From Umbelopsis ramanniana AG (Eukaryota; Mucoromycota; Umbelopsidomycetes; Umbelopsidales; Umbelopsidaceae): a stretch of 64,000 nucleotides of DNA. The notes under the pieces are model-generated. The model saw nothing but the letters and a program-made list of their open reading frames with translations, made no database searches and was not told the origin of the DNA. This document shows, one piece after another, positions 12,423 to 22,515 of this stretch. A program made the position numbers and the translations under genes. Position 1 is the first letter of the stretch; the number at the start of each line of letters is the position of its first letter. The DNA lies in assembly GCF_025399195.1 (NCBI RefSeq), contig NW_026252126.1, positions 1 to 64,000 on the forward strand, read 5' to 3'.

Positions 12423-13603
12423 CTACGCTACGATAGGTCTTCCCCACATTGGAGGTAAGATACCTTTGCTGTAGGAATAGTACATAGCATGCTGGCTGCG
12501 TACAAGATGCTGCAAGAAAATAAAATATTTGATGAGTGGTGCTGCAAATGCACTGTTACGCATTGATTGATACTCACAGGGCGTCTCAGCAGTTGATCGA
12601 ACATGCCAATGAAAGAAAGAAGTAGAGTAGCAGCAAGCATAACATACACTTGCCACGTCAAATAATACTCGCATGCTACAAATGTGTGTGTGTGTGTGTG
12701 TCAGATTAAAATAGAATGGTAGTTCCGTTTCATGCCATTCTCACTTACGATGGTTGGGATTAGCATCCAATGTGCACATAGGACCGTAGGTGAATCCCGT
12801 GTGGACGAATATGTCCAGGCCCAGCATGAAGATGTACGCGCCAGCGAAGGCAGCACCAAGAGCCGGAGCGAACCATAGCACTGGCGTAACGCAGAGACCT
12901 GCCAGCACCATCAAGCTGAGGAATAAGGCTCTACCCCATGACGTACTAATAAGAAGACCGTTCTTCCATCCAAGCAACCACAGTCCAAAGGCGAGAGCGC
13001 CAAGGGCACTCAGGACCATAAGGAACAGATGGAATGTGCAGCTAATGATCAGTCCGCCTATGGCGCCTATTACGAAACACACCACAAGGTAAATAGTCCA
13101 CCTGTACGTGCCATATGTTCTTGCAGGTTCAAAATTGGTCAGAACAACCCAGCTGATCAAAGCCATGGTAATAAAACCAGCGATAAAGCGACTATTGATG
13201 CCAGCGTCCGTTTCGTGATATCCACGTAGTAGAAGAATCAGGCCAATCAACAGGAGTGCTACTCCCAGTAGCACGCCATGTACAGTCAAGAGATATCCAT
13301 CCTCTTTTGAAATTCAACAATAATAAAGAACAAATGTTAACCGAGATTACATCGTGGTCCTTTATGTCGTCAAACGGTTTTTTTTTTCTTACTTCTAGAT
13401 ATAGCTTTGTCAGGTAGGATGATCGTTCCGCAGCAGTGGTAAGGTGTGTCAAAGTCGTAGGTTCCATCGTTCGATGGATCTGATCCTTTAGCATCGGTAA
13501 CGCTGACCAAGATAGACAGAATACCGCAGAAAATGAAGGCGAATGATTGGAGTAACCTTCCAATCTGTGGCACGACGGAGGAGGTGGTGTTCTTTCGTTT
13601 CAT
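12423..13603 (-). CDS. TMEM198/TM7S3-like multi-pass membrane protein (DUF4203)
   Basis: Four exons (13603-13393, 13303-12749, 12675-12578, 12509-12423) give 316 residues. A basic N-terminus with one hydrophobic segment resembles a signal peptide. A short lumenal stretch with a CC pair (YHCCGTIILPDK) follows, then about seven Gly-rich hydrophobic helices (for example GVLLGVALLLIGLILLLRG and WFAPALGAAFAGAYIFMLGL). This is the pattern of the TM7S3/TM198 domain family, found in fungi and animals with poorly defined function. The small last exon ends in MWGRPIVA. Intron 2 carries a TG microsatellite. The start is the ATG at 13603; upstream in-frame codons lack a Met. The family call rests on the helix pattern and composition; the exact role and membrane compartment are unknown. 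Confidence 0.75.
12683..12701. repeat. (TG)n microsatellite in an intron
   Basis: About nine TG units lie inside intron 2 of the TMEM198-like gene, close to its 3' splice site. On the coding strand this is a CA repeat just upstream of TTTGTAG, where length changes could affect acceptor use. Confidence 0.9.
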
Positions 13604-14205
13604 TGATGTCAAGAACTGAGTGAATTTTTAGCGACCGAAGCGGTTTAACTTTTCAACAAGGTATTTGTCGATGGAGGTGGTGCTATGTAGACAAAAGAAA
13701 AAGAAAGAGGATCTCGGCATCTGCCTCAAACGCCGAAGTACATGAGCCAGTTTTTTGTTGACCATCGTATCCTAATCCGGATGGCCGACTGATCTGGAGG
13801 ACTCTGAAAGAATTATTTTGGTTATTACCGACGTCAATTTTTTTTTTTTCATTTTGGACAATCAGTGACGCCTCCATTGAAAGAGTCCTTGGCGACAAAT
13901 ATGGTTCTTTGAGAACAAATAGGCAAAATAACTTTGGTCTTCCATGAAGTAAAGACGTAATAAGTTTGGTGGCTCCACCTTTTTGTTTACCAAACGACTC
14001 AGATGATCTTGTGGTGACCATGCGCGTAGTTGAAGGGCCCTTTTTTCCCTTGCTGTTTCAACGACGGTCACTTCTTTAACTTGTAAAAATCGCTAGCAAA
14101 AACGAACCACACTCTTTCTCCAACTTTCTTATATTTTGTCAATGTGTAAACTGCAAGTTCTACAGTGATGTATTTTATTGATATCCAACAACCATCCTCG
14201 TCCAC
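13604..14205. other. Intergenic region between TMEM198-like gene and RPT1
   Basis: This is the spacer between two minus-strand genes: promoter of the membrane-protein gene and 3' end of RPT1. Two overlapping minus-strand frames (13683-14021 and 13862-14071) show no family features and are interrupted by homopolymer runs, so no gene is called. Confidence 0.5.
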
Positions 14206-16077
14206 CTAGTTCCAAATGAGGTACTGTAGCAAAAAGTAAAACAAACGCAAGTCAGCCATAACATTACCACATCACCAATGCTCAAGCCCAAAAACATTAT
14301 GCGTATTTTTACCTTTGGCGTACTGGAGAATTTCTGGTATCCTTTCACAACCTTGTTTACAGCCTCCAAGAAATCCTTTTCGGTAGCAAGCTGTCACGTA
14401 ATGCTGAGCACTTAGTAAACCATAATGGTAATATGCCGAATGGAAACATCGTTACGTACCTTTCTCCTTGCGCGGATAGCGAACATACCAGCCTCCGTGC
14501 AGACACTTCGTAGTTCTGCACCAGTTGTGTTAGGACAAAGTCGCGCCAAAAGTTCATAACGTATATCTCGTTCAACGTTCATGCTCTTGCAGTGAATCTT
14601 CAGAATATGAGCTCGGCCCTACAACAAGCAGAAACAAAGTTTTAGATAATGTGTTACGTTGGGGGCCAAGGGCGGCGCCCGTTGACAACATCCCAGCCAT
14701 TATGCGAAACGTTTCATTTACCTTAAGGTCTGGGAGAGAGAATTCAACCTTACGATCTAATCGACCAGGTCTCAACAATGCTGGATCCAAAGTATCAGGA
14801 CGATTTGTTGCCATAAGAACCTTGATATTACCACGCGGGTCGAAGCCATCAAGTTGATTGATCAATTCCAACATGGTTCTTTGTACTTCATTATCACCAC
14901 CAGCTCCATCGTCGAAACGAGCACCTCCAATAGCGTCGACTTCGTCAAAGAATATAATACACGCCTTCTTGGTACGGGCCATTTCAAACAGTTCACGAAC
15001 CATACGAGCACCTTCACCAACATACTTTTGAACGAGTTCAGAGCCAATAACGCGAATGAAAGTTGCATCAGTTCGATTAGCCACAGCACGAGCGCACAGG
15101 GTTTTACCAGTTCCGGGAGGTCCATACAACAAAACTCCCTTTGGTGGGTCGATACCGAGATTGACGAATCGTTCGGGTGATAAGAGTGGGAGTTCAACAA
15201 CTTCTCGTAGCTTTTCGATTTGTTCTTTGCAACCACCAACGTCCTTGTATGTGACATCTGGCTTTTCTTCTACTTGCATCATGGTGACTGATGGATCAAT
15301 CTTTGGTGGTAGAGGAATTTGTATCTGATATTTCGTTCGATCGACGCTACATAATGGAATATTGCATTAGCTCAATTGTCGCTTCATTCGTCAGCTGTGA
15401 TTAAGGTCACTTACCCAACTCGCATGCCTTCCTCAATGTCAGTAGGAGATACTCGTTCTCCGAGTTCAACAACGAATTTGGCAATCTGCTTTACATTAAT
15501 AACATATTTCGAAGCCTCGTCGTCGGTACTCTGTATGATTTTTGTACAACGCGCAACTTGCAAAGGTTGCTCTTCTTGCATTCTCTGTTTATCTGCAGGA
15601 ATATCCCATAGATTTGGCGCGGCAAGTCCAGTGTCGGATTCCTTGACACCAATCTTTTCACTGACTCGTTTTTGTGTATCTTTGATATCTTGCTCGATTT
15701 TCTTGAGTTCTGATGCGTACGGTCCTTGACCCTGTGAACAGTTGAATCAGTCCACATCGTTCATTTGCTAAGGTGAGTTGCTTAATGTACAAACGAGAAA
15801 TGCAGCTTACATATGTCTTCAATAGCTGAATATCTCCTTCATCGAGAGCTATTATGGGATAGAAAATGGCTTAGTGAGACGTCCCAAGCTATGAAAAATG
15901 CACGCAATTCGTTGCACTTACCGACAATCTTCTCGTCTTCCTTCTCATCGTCAACGGTTTTGTCGTCTATTATCAATGACAGGAACATTAGAAACACTCT
16001 TCGAATAACACCTATCCATTTATCTTCACTGTTCGACAGGAATGCTTACACTTTTCCCAATTCTCCTTTGGCGGCAT
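14206..16077 (-). CDS. RPT1: 26S proteasome regulatory ATPase RPT1 (PSMC2)
   Basis: Eight exons (16077-16050, 15966-15922, 15848-15811, 15731-15415, 15346-14722, 14618-14460, 14390-14313, 14223-14206) give 435 residues, against 433 in the human protein. RPT1 is one of six AAA+ subunits of the 19S base ring that unfold ubiquitinated substrates and feed them to the 20S core. Visible are the N-terminal coiled coil, the OB region ([20 protein letters not shown]), Walker A GPPGTGKT at about 218-225, Walker [13 protein letters not shown] at about 275, sensor 1 [17 protein letters not shown], the small AAA helical domain ([17 protein letters not shown]) and a C-terminal tail ending YLIWN, where metazoans have YMTYN. 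The last exon encodes only five residues plus stop. The short first exon (MPPKENWEK) matches a typical RPT1 N-terminus. The assignment is secure. Confidence 0.96.
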
Positions 16078-16705
16078 AGTCTTTGTAATAGCGAGGTATC
16101 AAACGTTCAGGACAGTCAAGTTTCGTTGCGCGTTAACAAAACGTCACCCGCATTTACCATAAACGTGACGTAGGAGATTTTTTAGATTTTGTGACAAAAT
16201 ATTATTTTTGAAAAGAAGCTTTTAACCAATCACAGTCAAACATACCCAAATTATCGATATGTGGATAGCACAGGCATAATCTGTCTGGCAATCACTGATA
16301 CTAACGATTGGCAGTGATAATACCGAAGTAGATTGAAAACTCATCTTATATATATTTGTGGGACATGGTTTCTTAGGCAGATAATTGCGTCAACAATTCG
16401 GCGTGCTAAATGGTAGTATATCGTATCAACACTGTTTCAAACAATCTTTATCAGCAGCTATATAATGATTACTTTTTTCATCGCTTGATGATACGTTGAA
16501 GAGATGCCATATATCTATTGATACGCATGTCCGACTTACAGCGTCTTGCAAAGTATGTAGGCGAATATGAAACTTGCGGACCATAAATTTTTGTTCTGGT
16601 TAGTAGAGCGCTTGGAGGTAACGGATGTAACTCTATGGCAGCTGCAGGATAAAATTGTATAATCAAGAAGACTTTAATGCAACTTTAATGGAACATAGGG
16701 AAAGA
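16078..16705. other. RPT1 upstream region
   Basis: No gene seen. The region lies between the RPT1 start and the stop of the next minus-strand gene and presumably holds the RPT1 promoter. Two TGACG/CGTCA-type motifs (CGTCACC near 16142 and GTGACGTA near 16165) lie within 100 bp of the RPT1 start; their role is not known. Confidence 0.45.
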
Positions 16706-17283
16706 CTAGTCTGCGCGATTTCGCTTCTGTTGCTTGCTCAGTTTATACTGGGCCAATGGATTAAGTACTTGACGAAAATCAACTATAATGTTCTCTTTTT
16801 CATCATCAGACTTGAGTAGCTTTTCAAGGTCTTTGATAATTTTTGGCTCCTGATGAAAGTAGGCATATGCTGATAAGTTAAGAATGGAAAAGCATGACTT
16901 TCTGATGAAAAGCCCATATCTTACTTCATTTTGTATCCACTTCTGTAAGCTTTCTTCGTCTTCTACTTCGTAATATATATAAAAGGTGCGATGAAGCTTG
17001 TCATGCTTTTCGTAGCCGCGATCTTCGTCAGGATCACATACGTACACTGTGGCGCGCTTGAACCCTCGAACTGCCTTCATGTTGCTGGCGTGCGCGTCGA
17101 TGAAATCGATGAAGTCTTCTTCATACGCTATAATAAGAACCATATCGTTATATAGGGTGGGTTTAGCAGTCCGCGGGGTAAACCTTCCTTTGTACTTTGA
17201 CAGATTGCCATAACTCGATTGAAACACTTACGCAATGAAACGATGAAAGCCACTTGATAAATGATGGGTAGTAAATCTGTCAT
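16706..17283 (-). CDS. Small protein with ferredoxin-like alpha/beta pattern, unknown function
   Basis: Three exons (17283-17232, 17127-16925, 16849-16706) give 132 residues. The donor GTAAGTG after the first exon and GTAAGA after the second are near-consensus, with TTATAG and CATCAG acceptors. The protein alternates strands and helices: hydrophobic first strand (LLPIIYQVAFIVSL), an acidic helix (YEEDFIDFIDAH), a strand with ATVYVCD, another with HRTFYIYYEV, and a helix ESLQKWIQN. This is the layout of small dimeric alpha-beta-barrel proteins such as DUF4286, but the match is by pattern only. The last exon adds a basic, coiled tail. It lies head to tail behind the acyltransferase gene, 132 bp from that gene's stop. 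I do not recognise a named ortholog. Confidence 0.6.
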
Positions 17284-17414
17284 GAGGTGAACAAGGTGGT
17301 GAGGTCTTAGGCAGTGCGGCTGAAATTGAGGACTGACGTGAGAAACCAAAGCATTAAATTTATGGCATGATTCATTTTTTATTAGCGAACTACTAGCCAA
17401 ACTTTTTATTTGTG

Positions 17415-19003
17415 TTATTTGGAACGCAATAATATCCATCCTATATGGCAAGCGGCCCAAAGCCCATTTACTATTGGTACGTATGGAAGAAGGCAGAACC
17501 AGACTTGAGTAAGGTCTAGTAGAGTATGCTTGAGCTGGATGGGTACCTCTAAACTACGATAGACTGTATCATCACGTTCTGCGCGGACCACCTTAACATC
17601 ACCGGTATCCTCATCAACCACTCGCTCCATCTTGATCTTGCTGCTGGTCTTCAACTCTTCACCTGGGAAGGCCCCTACGCGGTAGAATTCTGCCAATAAT
17701 TCATCTTTCTCAGCCCATCGGTCTCTCAACCAAGTCGCGTATGCTTCCTCTTCAGTAGGAATGTCAGAAACTAAATATCGTCGCAAATGTACATGTATCT
17801 CCTTGGGATATCGATTGAGGAAAAATATGCCTCGAAGAGTATACACGTCTTCTGGGATGTCACCAGACTTTAAACCACTGTAGCCAATTGAACAATCATA
17901 TATGTACTTTACAGAGTTTCCAAGGGTATTGGTGCAAATTCGAAGACCAGTTGAACGCGGTAAAAGTAAGTGTTTGGGGTCGTTCTAGAAAGAAAAAAAA
18001 GTTTAGAGCTGGAAAAAGGGTAGAGAGAAAGGAGGCATTCAGCTAACTCACGTAACCAAACTTCTCAGCAAAGTCTTTAGAGATTTTGCGAGTTTTCTTG
18101 GATACGACTACAGTTTAGGTAGTTTGAAGGATTAATAAAAAAAAATGATGCGTCAGTGCGGTCATGTTTGAACATCTTCGTACCTGTGCCCTCTGGGTAA
18201 ATCAGTAACCACATTGGTGTCTCTACGTTCTTTTTTGCTCTCTCAAGATTATTGACCATATTGGCTTGGTCCTCATTAAGTTTTCTCTTCATAAATATAA
18301 AATCAAATATGAGCATGCCCTGTATTCACAATGCGGTTAGAAAACGGCTTTGATTGCGATAAACCCGAGTAAAATCCCCCAAAAAATTTTCATACCCTAA
18401 GAACATTGATTTAGTTACATGTCATACAGCAACACAGTGTCGATTCATTGATGTTGCACTCACCATCCTGCCAATGGCACCTTTCTCAAGCTATCTTTCA
18501 AAATAATTTTCATTGACCCATGAGCATTTGCAAGATGAGCCAGACACCAAACGTATACCCAGTCAGCGTATATCTGCGGGGATACATGAGATACATTGTA
18601 GAAATCACATTCATTCGAGAACCATACGTACCTGATGGTTTGAAATAAGTATAAGCCGTGGTGGAAATGCAAGCGTATCGATGGTGCCGTCGCTCTTTCT
18701 ACGTATCATTTCTTCAATGCCGATATCAGTGGTAGTACCGTCCGACTTCACCCAAGACGTACAACTCTTATCGATGGTGATGATAAAGTTTCCAGGAGCA
18801 AAGTACTGTATCATGAACACCAGGTGCTGAGACCAAAGCTCCATAAGGTGAGCCAAGTAAACGCTAGCCCACTTTGCGCTCAGTGGCCGAATGAGAAAGG
18901 ACAAGAATTCAGCAAAGGCGACGCAAGTGGTCTGGAACCCCATGGCTGCTCCAAGAAAAACGGCTGTTAGTAATGCCCTCGGAGTCCATTCAGAAGGTGG
19001 CAT
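17415..19003 (-). CDS. 1-acyl-sn-glycerol-3-phosphate acyltransferase-like (LPLAT family)
   Basis: Exons 19003-18632, 18573-18464, 18396 (1 nt), 18319-18184, 18107-18052 and 17984-17415 give 414 residues. The protein has the block order of AGPAT3/4/5-type enzymes, which acylate lysophosphatidic acid or lysophospholipids at the ER membrane. There is an N-terminal membrane segment, block I SNHQIYADW (the H-x4-D catalytic motif, split by intron 1), a central GWGMLIFDFIFMKR, block III LLIYPEGT and block IV KHLLLPRSTGL, then a C-terminal pair of hydrophobic stretches near VWFCLLPYVPIV. To keep the conserved GWGM in frame, a single G at 18396 must be retained between two introns of 67 and 76 nt, each with a CTAAC/CTAAA-like branch point. 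The first in-frame ATG is at 19003. It is divergent from TMA16. Exact acyl substrate is not determinable. Confidence 0.88.
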
Positions 19004-19210
19004 TATGAAAGGTAGAATGGAGCTCAACCGAAAGAGTTCCCAGCCGGTTATTATTGCTTTGCCCGGTCTGTTGGCCTGTCAGGTGTGTCTGAACAGCCAT
19101 TAGCGGGACCGAGTTTCGTACTCAGAAACAAAGGAAAAAAAAAAAGTTTAACAAAAGCCTTTTCATTATTTTTTTTTTTGGTCTGTTCTTGGACAATTGT
19201 TAGTTGAAAA

Positions 19211-20034
19211 ATGGTAAGTGGATCAGAAATTCTGGAAAGACATTAACATACCAGTAGCTAACGGCAAGTTGGACAGCCAAACAACAAAAGACACACGTTA
19301 AAGACCATCAAAAACCGGGACTCGATGCATCCATCGTCCCGAAAGGCATTTCAGCTTACTAGAGTAGTCATGCGCAATGACCGTCTGGAGCAGAGAGCAA
19401 GATCAAAGGATTCCATTGGAAATCCCAAAAGTATGTTTTGATGATATGATTATCTTCACTTTTGATGGCTGAATTTAACATGATTTTTAGTTGATCGCTG
19501 GTTATGGTTCAAGTTTGCACTTGACGACTCCTTGCCTTGTGCGAATAGCGAAGAACTTCACAGCTTGATTGACATGTAAGTTAGATCCCACTATAGAAAA
19601 AAAATTGAATTGACTACTGATCCGCAATTTCTTCCGCATCATTGCGCACCATAGGTATCTGAGCAGAAATGATGAAGAATTGGAAAAGCTCCAGTCGCTC
19701 CGAAAAGATTCAAAGCGACCCAAGAGCAGTAGACAGGATATGTTGGAGGCTCTGGTCAAAAGAGAACATGATGAGTATAGCAAAGGTTTCGGTAAGTAGT
19801 GGTGTTCAACAAAGTCGACTGATATAGGTTTGCCCATACTAAACAACGTCATGGTCCATAGAACTCCCAGACCTCCAAAATCCCAAAAATGTGAAGATAC
19901 TTAGAGCCTGGGATGGCGACAAGAACAGCATGGCGCGAATAAAGACGAAAACAGTCCAGAATCCGTCGGCAATACCTCTTGCGCCTACTGCAGCCTCTAC
20001 AACAAACAAAGACGTTATGGACATCACTAAATAG
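19211..20034 (+). CDS. TMA16: Translation machinery-associated protein TMA16
   Basis: Five exons (19211-19213, 19277-19430, 19491-19575, 19655-19791, 19862-20034) give 183 residues. TMA16 is a small nuclear factor bound to pre-60S ribosomal particles. The order of conserved pieces fits: MPNNKRHTLK basic start, HPSSRKAFQLTRVVMR, IDRWLWFKFALDDS, LIDMYLSRNDEELEKL, the KRPKSSRQDMLEALVKREHD helix and ELPDLQNPKNVKILRAWDGD, then a basic tail. The first coding exon is only the ATG, immediately followed by GTAAGTG; the second exon then begins CCA (Pro), giving the Met-Pro start seen in animal and yeast TMA16. The gene is divergent from the acyltransferase gene with about 207 bp between starts. The assignment comes from recalled family sequence and is strong in the C-terminal half. 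Confidence 0.88.
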
Positions 20035-20785
20035 ATTTAGAAACACCAATTGTATATTAGTCTACCACTGCAATCAATAACTATCATTTTCTCTAGCGGA
20101 AATAACGCTATTCACTGGAATTAGTCATTTTAAAAGGTTTTTTGGGTATGTTTGAATAAGTGCAGACAGAGAAATCCTAACAATATCGTGCGTTTATACG
20201 AAGTACAGAATTGTTGGTCCCATGCCCAATTTTTTTTGGGGGTTCTCCACAATGATCTTTATGTCTTGTAGACAAATCGTTACAAATAGAAGGCATGAGA
20301 ATCGTAGAGGATAATGTTGAACAGCGTTAAGAATGTTTAGGTATACTTTGGCTGTATTAAGGCTAGATTTCTTGTACCTGCCAGCAATCTGTAGTGCTAC
20401 CCGAAGAGTTTCGTCGAGCACGCGAAGTGCGACTCGGGACCCTTTTCATGATAGAAATTATTCTTGTACGACAAGCAAGGACAACATCACTGTCATGACA
20501 AACGAGCTGCAATAGAGCATTAAATGATGCTCCACCGCAGTCACTTCATGGTAGGGTAAGGCCGAAGTCAGATCTTTATTTTTCCTGTAAATGCGTGCCA
20601 GATCGTCCTCGCACACCGACGATCCTACCGTGATGGCTCAAGGAAAAAATTAGTAACGAGAACATGCGAAAAGGAGGGGCAAAAAAAATTTTGAGCGATG
20701 GGCGTTTGACGTTACGGTCGTATGAAGTTCTTTTTTCTCATCCGATTATCGGATCTGGACCAAGCACAGGCGAGAACTTCTCAAA
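20035..20785. other. Intergenic region with possible small minus-strand reading frame
   Basis: No confident gene. On the minus strand the interval 20506-20178 has paired splice-like signals and a frame ending IKIIVENPQKKLG, but two competing frames exist and I recognise no family. The rest is probably promoter of the small plus-strand gene at 20786. A T/A-rich stretch lies around 20229-20240. Confidence 0.35.
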
Positions 20786-21013
20786 ATGGGCATGTCACTC
20801 ACTCATGTTTTTAAAAATGTCAAATGCATGGGCTGCGTGAATACTATCCTCAAAGTCGCTGAACATGACAAAGACGTTGACTGGCTTCGTGATTTTAAAT
20901 TTTCAAAGAATAAAGAAGAGAAAAAAAAAGCCATGACTGGATACGAGGACTGGTTTACGCATGATCATCCGAATCTTGTTGATAATTTCCGTACTCTGAC
21001 GTTTGTACAATGA
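20786..21013 (+). CDS. Small hypothetical protein, 75 residues
   Basis: A single exon encodes 75 residues starting at ATG 20786 in an A-rich context (TCAAAATGG). The protein is Lys/Asp-rich, with a CMGC pair near residue 16 and a Trp-containing C-terminal half (YEDWFTHDHPNLVDNFRTL). The composition and regular charged-aromatic pattern look coding, but no family is recognised. Introns are not evident. A second Met two codons in could be the true start. Confidence 0.45.
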   Translation: MGMSLTHVFKNVKCMGCVNTILKVAEHDKDVDWLRDFKFSKNKEEKKKAMTGYEDWFTHDHPNLVDNFRTLTFVQ

Positions 21014-21189
21014 GATAGTGCCCTGACAACATTTCGATATTCAAATGAAGAGATGCCGGGCAGGAAAGCAAAAAAAGTTAGGACAGCGCCAGCACACACA
21101 CAGAGTGATCCCGCGTCCAGCCACTAAGGCCATTTTTTTCGGTTTCATTTTCGATCACTGATTCGGTATACCCCTTTAAGGACAGGTGG

Positions 21190-22047
21190 ATGGCATCGCA
21201 AAGCTTTTATAAAGGACCGGTTTGTGACAAACTGTCATCGTCTCTCTCCCAAAACATAACCGAGTTTCTTTCGTCCCTTGGCTCTATCGTCAATTTCAAT
21301 CATACACTCTTCATCGAAATGCTCAAACCGGCACTGAGTACTTATCTGGACACTGAAAGCTCTGGCAGCTCTTCTTTGTATTCAAGTACCTTGTCTTTGC
21401 ATAGACCTAATTCGTCAGCCCTTCGGCCGTTAACACCCCTGACGACCGAAAATTTGCATTACCACTCCCGATACACTGCTGAGGAATCGAGTCCCGAAGA
21501 ACTCGTTAGGAGATTTCAAGCGTCGTTGGACCGGGAGAAAATGATCTCCCCCACGTCCTCGACGTTTAGACGATCGAAACGATCAAGAAGTAGCATGAGC
21601 CAAGATACGTTCATTGAAACTCCACAATATTCAATGTTCCCATATCACAATGATTCATTCATGCTACCTACAACACCTCGCTCATCGTCCAATTCAACAA
21701 GATCTCCATGGGCAAGTAGTACGGTGGTAGGAGAGATGTCATTCGAGACAACTCGGGCTCGAGCTGCAGCACTAGGCGCAGATCGTCCCGCCACCAAAAG
21801 CGACCCCTCTCTTCTTCTTTTGACAAGCAAGTCACATCATACTGCTGCTTTTAGCGCTAATACAAAGCGAGCATCATTGCCCCATGATTCAGAGCTAAAG
21901 CTACTATACACCGAGGCTCGTCGGCCATCGAAACTGTCCGTCACCATCTCAAAACTGCTGCAATGGCTTACCCCTGCCGGGGTAAAAACACGCAAAGATT
22001 TACGCAGGCGTACATCTCGAAGTTGGCATATCCGTATGGAAGATTGA
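21190..22047 (+). CDS. Ser/Thr-rich hypothetical protein, 285 residues
   Basis: A single open frame of 285 codons starts at ATG 21190. The first 60 residues are mixed hydrophobic (NITEFLSSLGSIVNFNHTLFIEML). The rest is low-complexity, rich in Ser, Thr, Pro and Arg, with basic patches such as RRSKRSRSSMSQ and RKDLRRRTSR, which look like phosphorylation sites and nuclear-signal-like clusters. It is unusual here in lacking introns. No domain is recognised. A possible intron near the 3' end (GGGGTAAAAA at 21977) would alter the last 25 residues. Confidence 0.55.
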   Translation: MASQSFYKGPVCDKLSSSLSQNITEFLSSLGSIVNFNHTLFIEMLKPALSTYLDTESSGSSSLYSSTLSLHRPNSSALRPLTPLTTENLHYHSRYTAEESSPEELVRRFQASLDREKMISPTSSTFRRSKRSRSSMSQDTFIETPQYSMFPYHNDSFMLPTTPRSSSNSTRSPWASSTVVGEMSFETTRARAAALGADRPATKSDPSLLLLTSKSHHTAAFSANTKRASLPHDSELKLLYTEARRPSKLSVTISKLLQWLTPAGVKTRKDLRRRTSRSWHIRMED

Positions 22048-22515
22048 TCGCAACAAGTTCCAACGCAATCCGACCTCCTTGCATCAATGCACTCCTTACA
22101 ATACCACGAGTAGAGAGTATCTCTGCGTGCATACATTTACTGACCGTCCGTTAATGTTTAATTGATTCGATCGCACAGGATGCAATCGACGTCTTATCAT
22201 GATTTTGTCACAATTCTGACTCTCCCACATCTTTATCTTTCTTTTTGGGTAATTATGGTGCTTTTGCGCCTATGGTCGTGTTCATATCTCTTCTGGCTTT
22301 TCTTGGTTTCTTTTTTGTATATTTTTTCTTTTCTTTTTGGAAATGAGTATTTTTGCGAAATAAAATAAATTCAAGCTGCATTATTCTAACCTGATGGATG
22401 AATTTCTCAAGCTTTTGCTATCGTAAGGGCAGGATGAGTGGAAAAGTAAACAGTGTGTTTTTTTTTTTATTTTTCGAAGAAAAAACTGAAACTCTAAGGC
22501 CAAGGAGATGAACCT
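22048..22515. other. Convergent 3' spacer
   Basis: Non-coding spacer between the Ser-rich gene (+) and glucosidase II alpha (-). It is T-rich, with runs near 22300-22340 and 22457-22470 that probably serve polyadenylation. Nothing else is seen. Confidence 0.6.

Noticed and set aside
13683-14071. Overlapping minus-strand frames between the TMEM198-like gene and RPT1
   Set aside because: Two frames compete over the same bases, are cut by homopolymers and resemble no family.
20178-20506. Possible two-exon minus-strand gene
   Set aside because: Splice-like signals exist, but two frames are equally possible and no protein family is recognised, so only noted in the intergenic entry.
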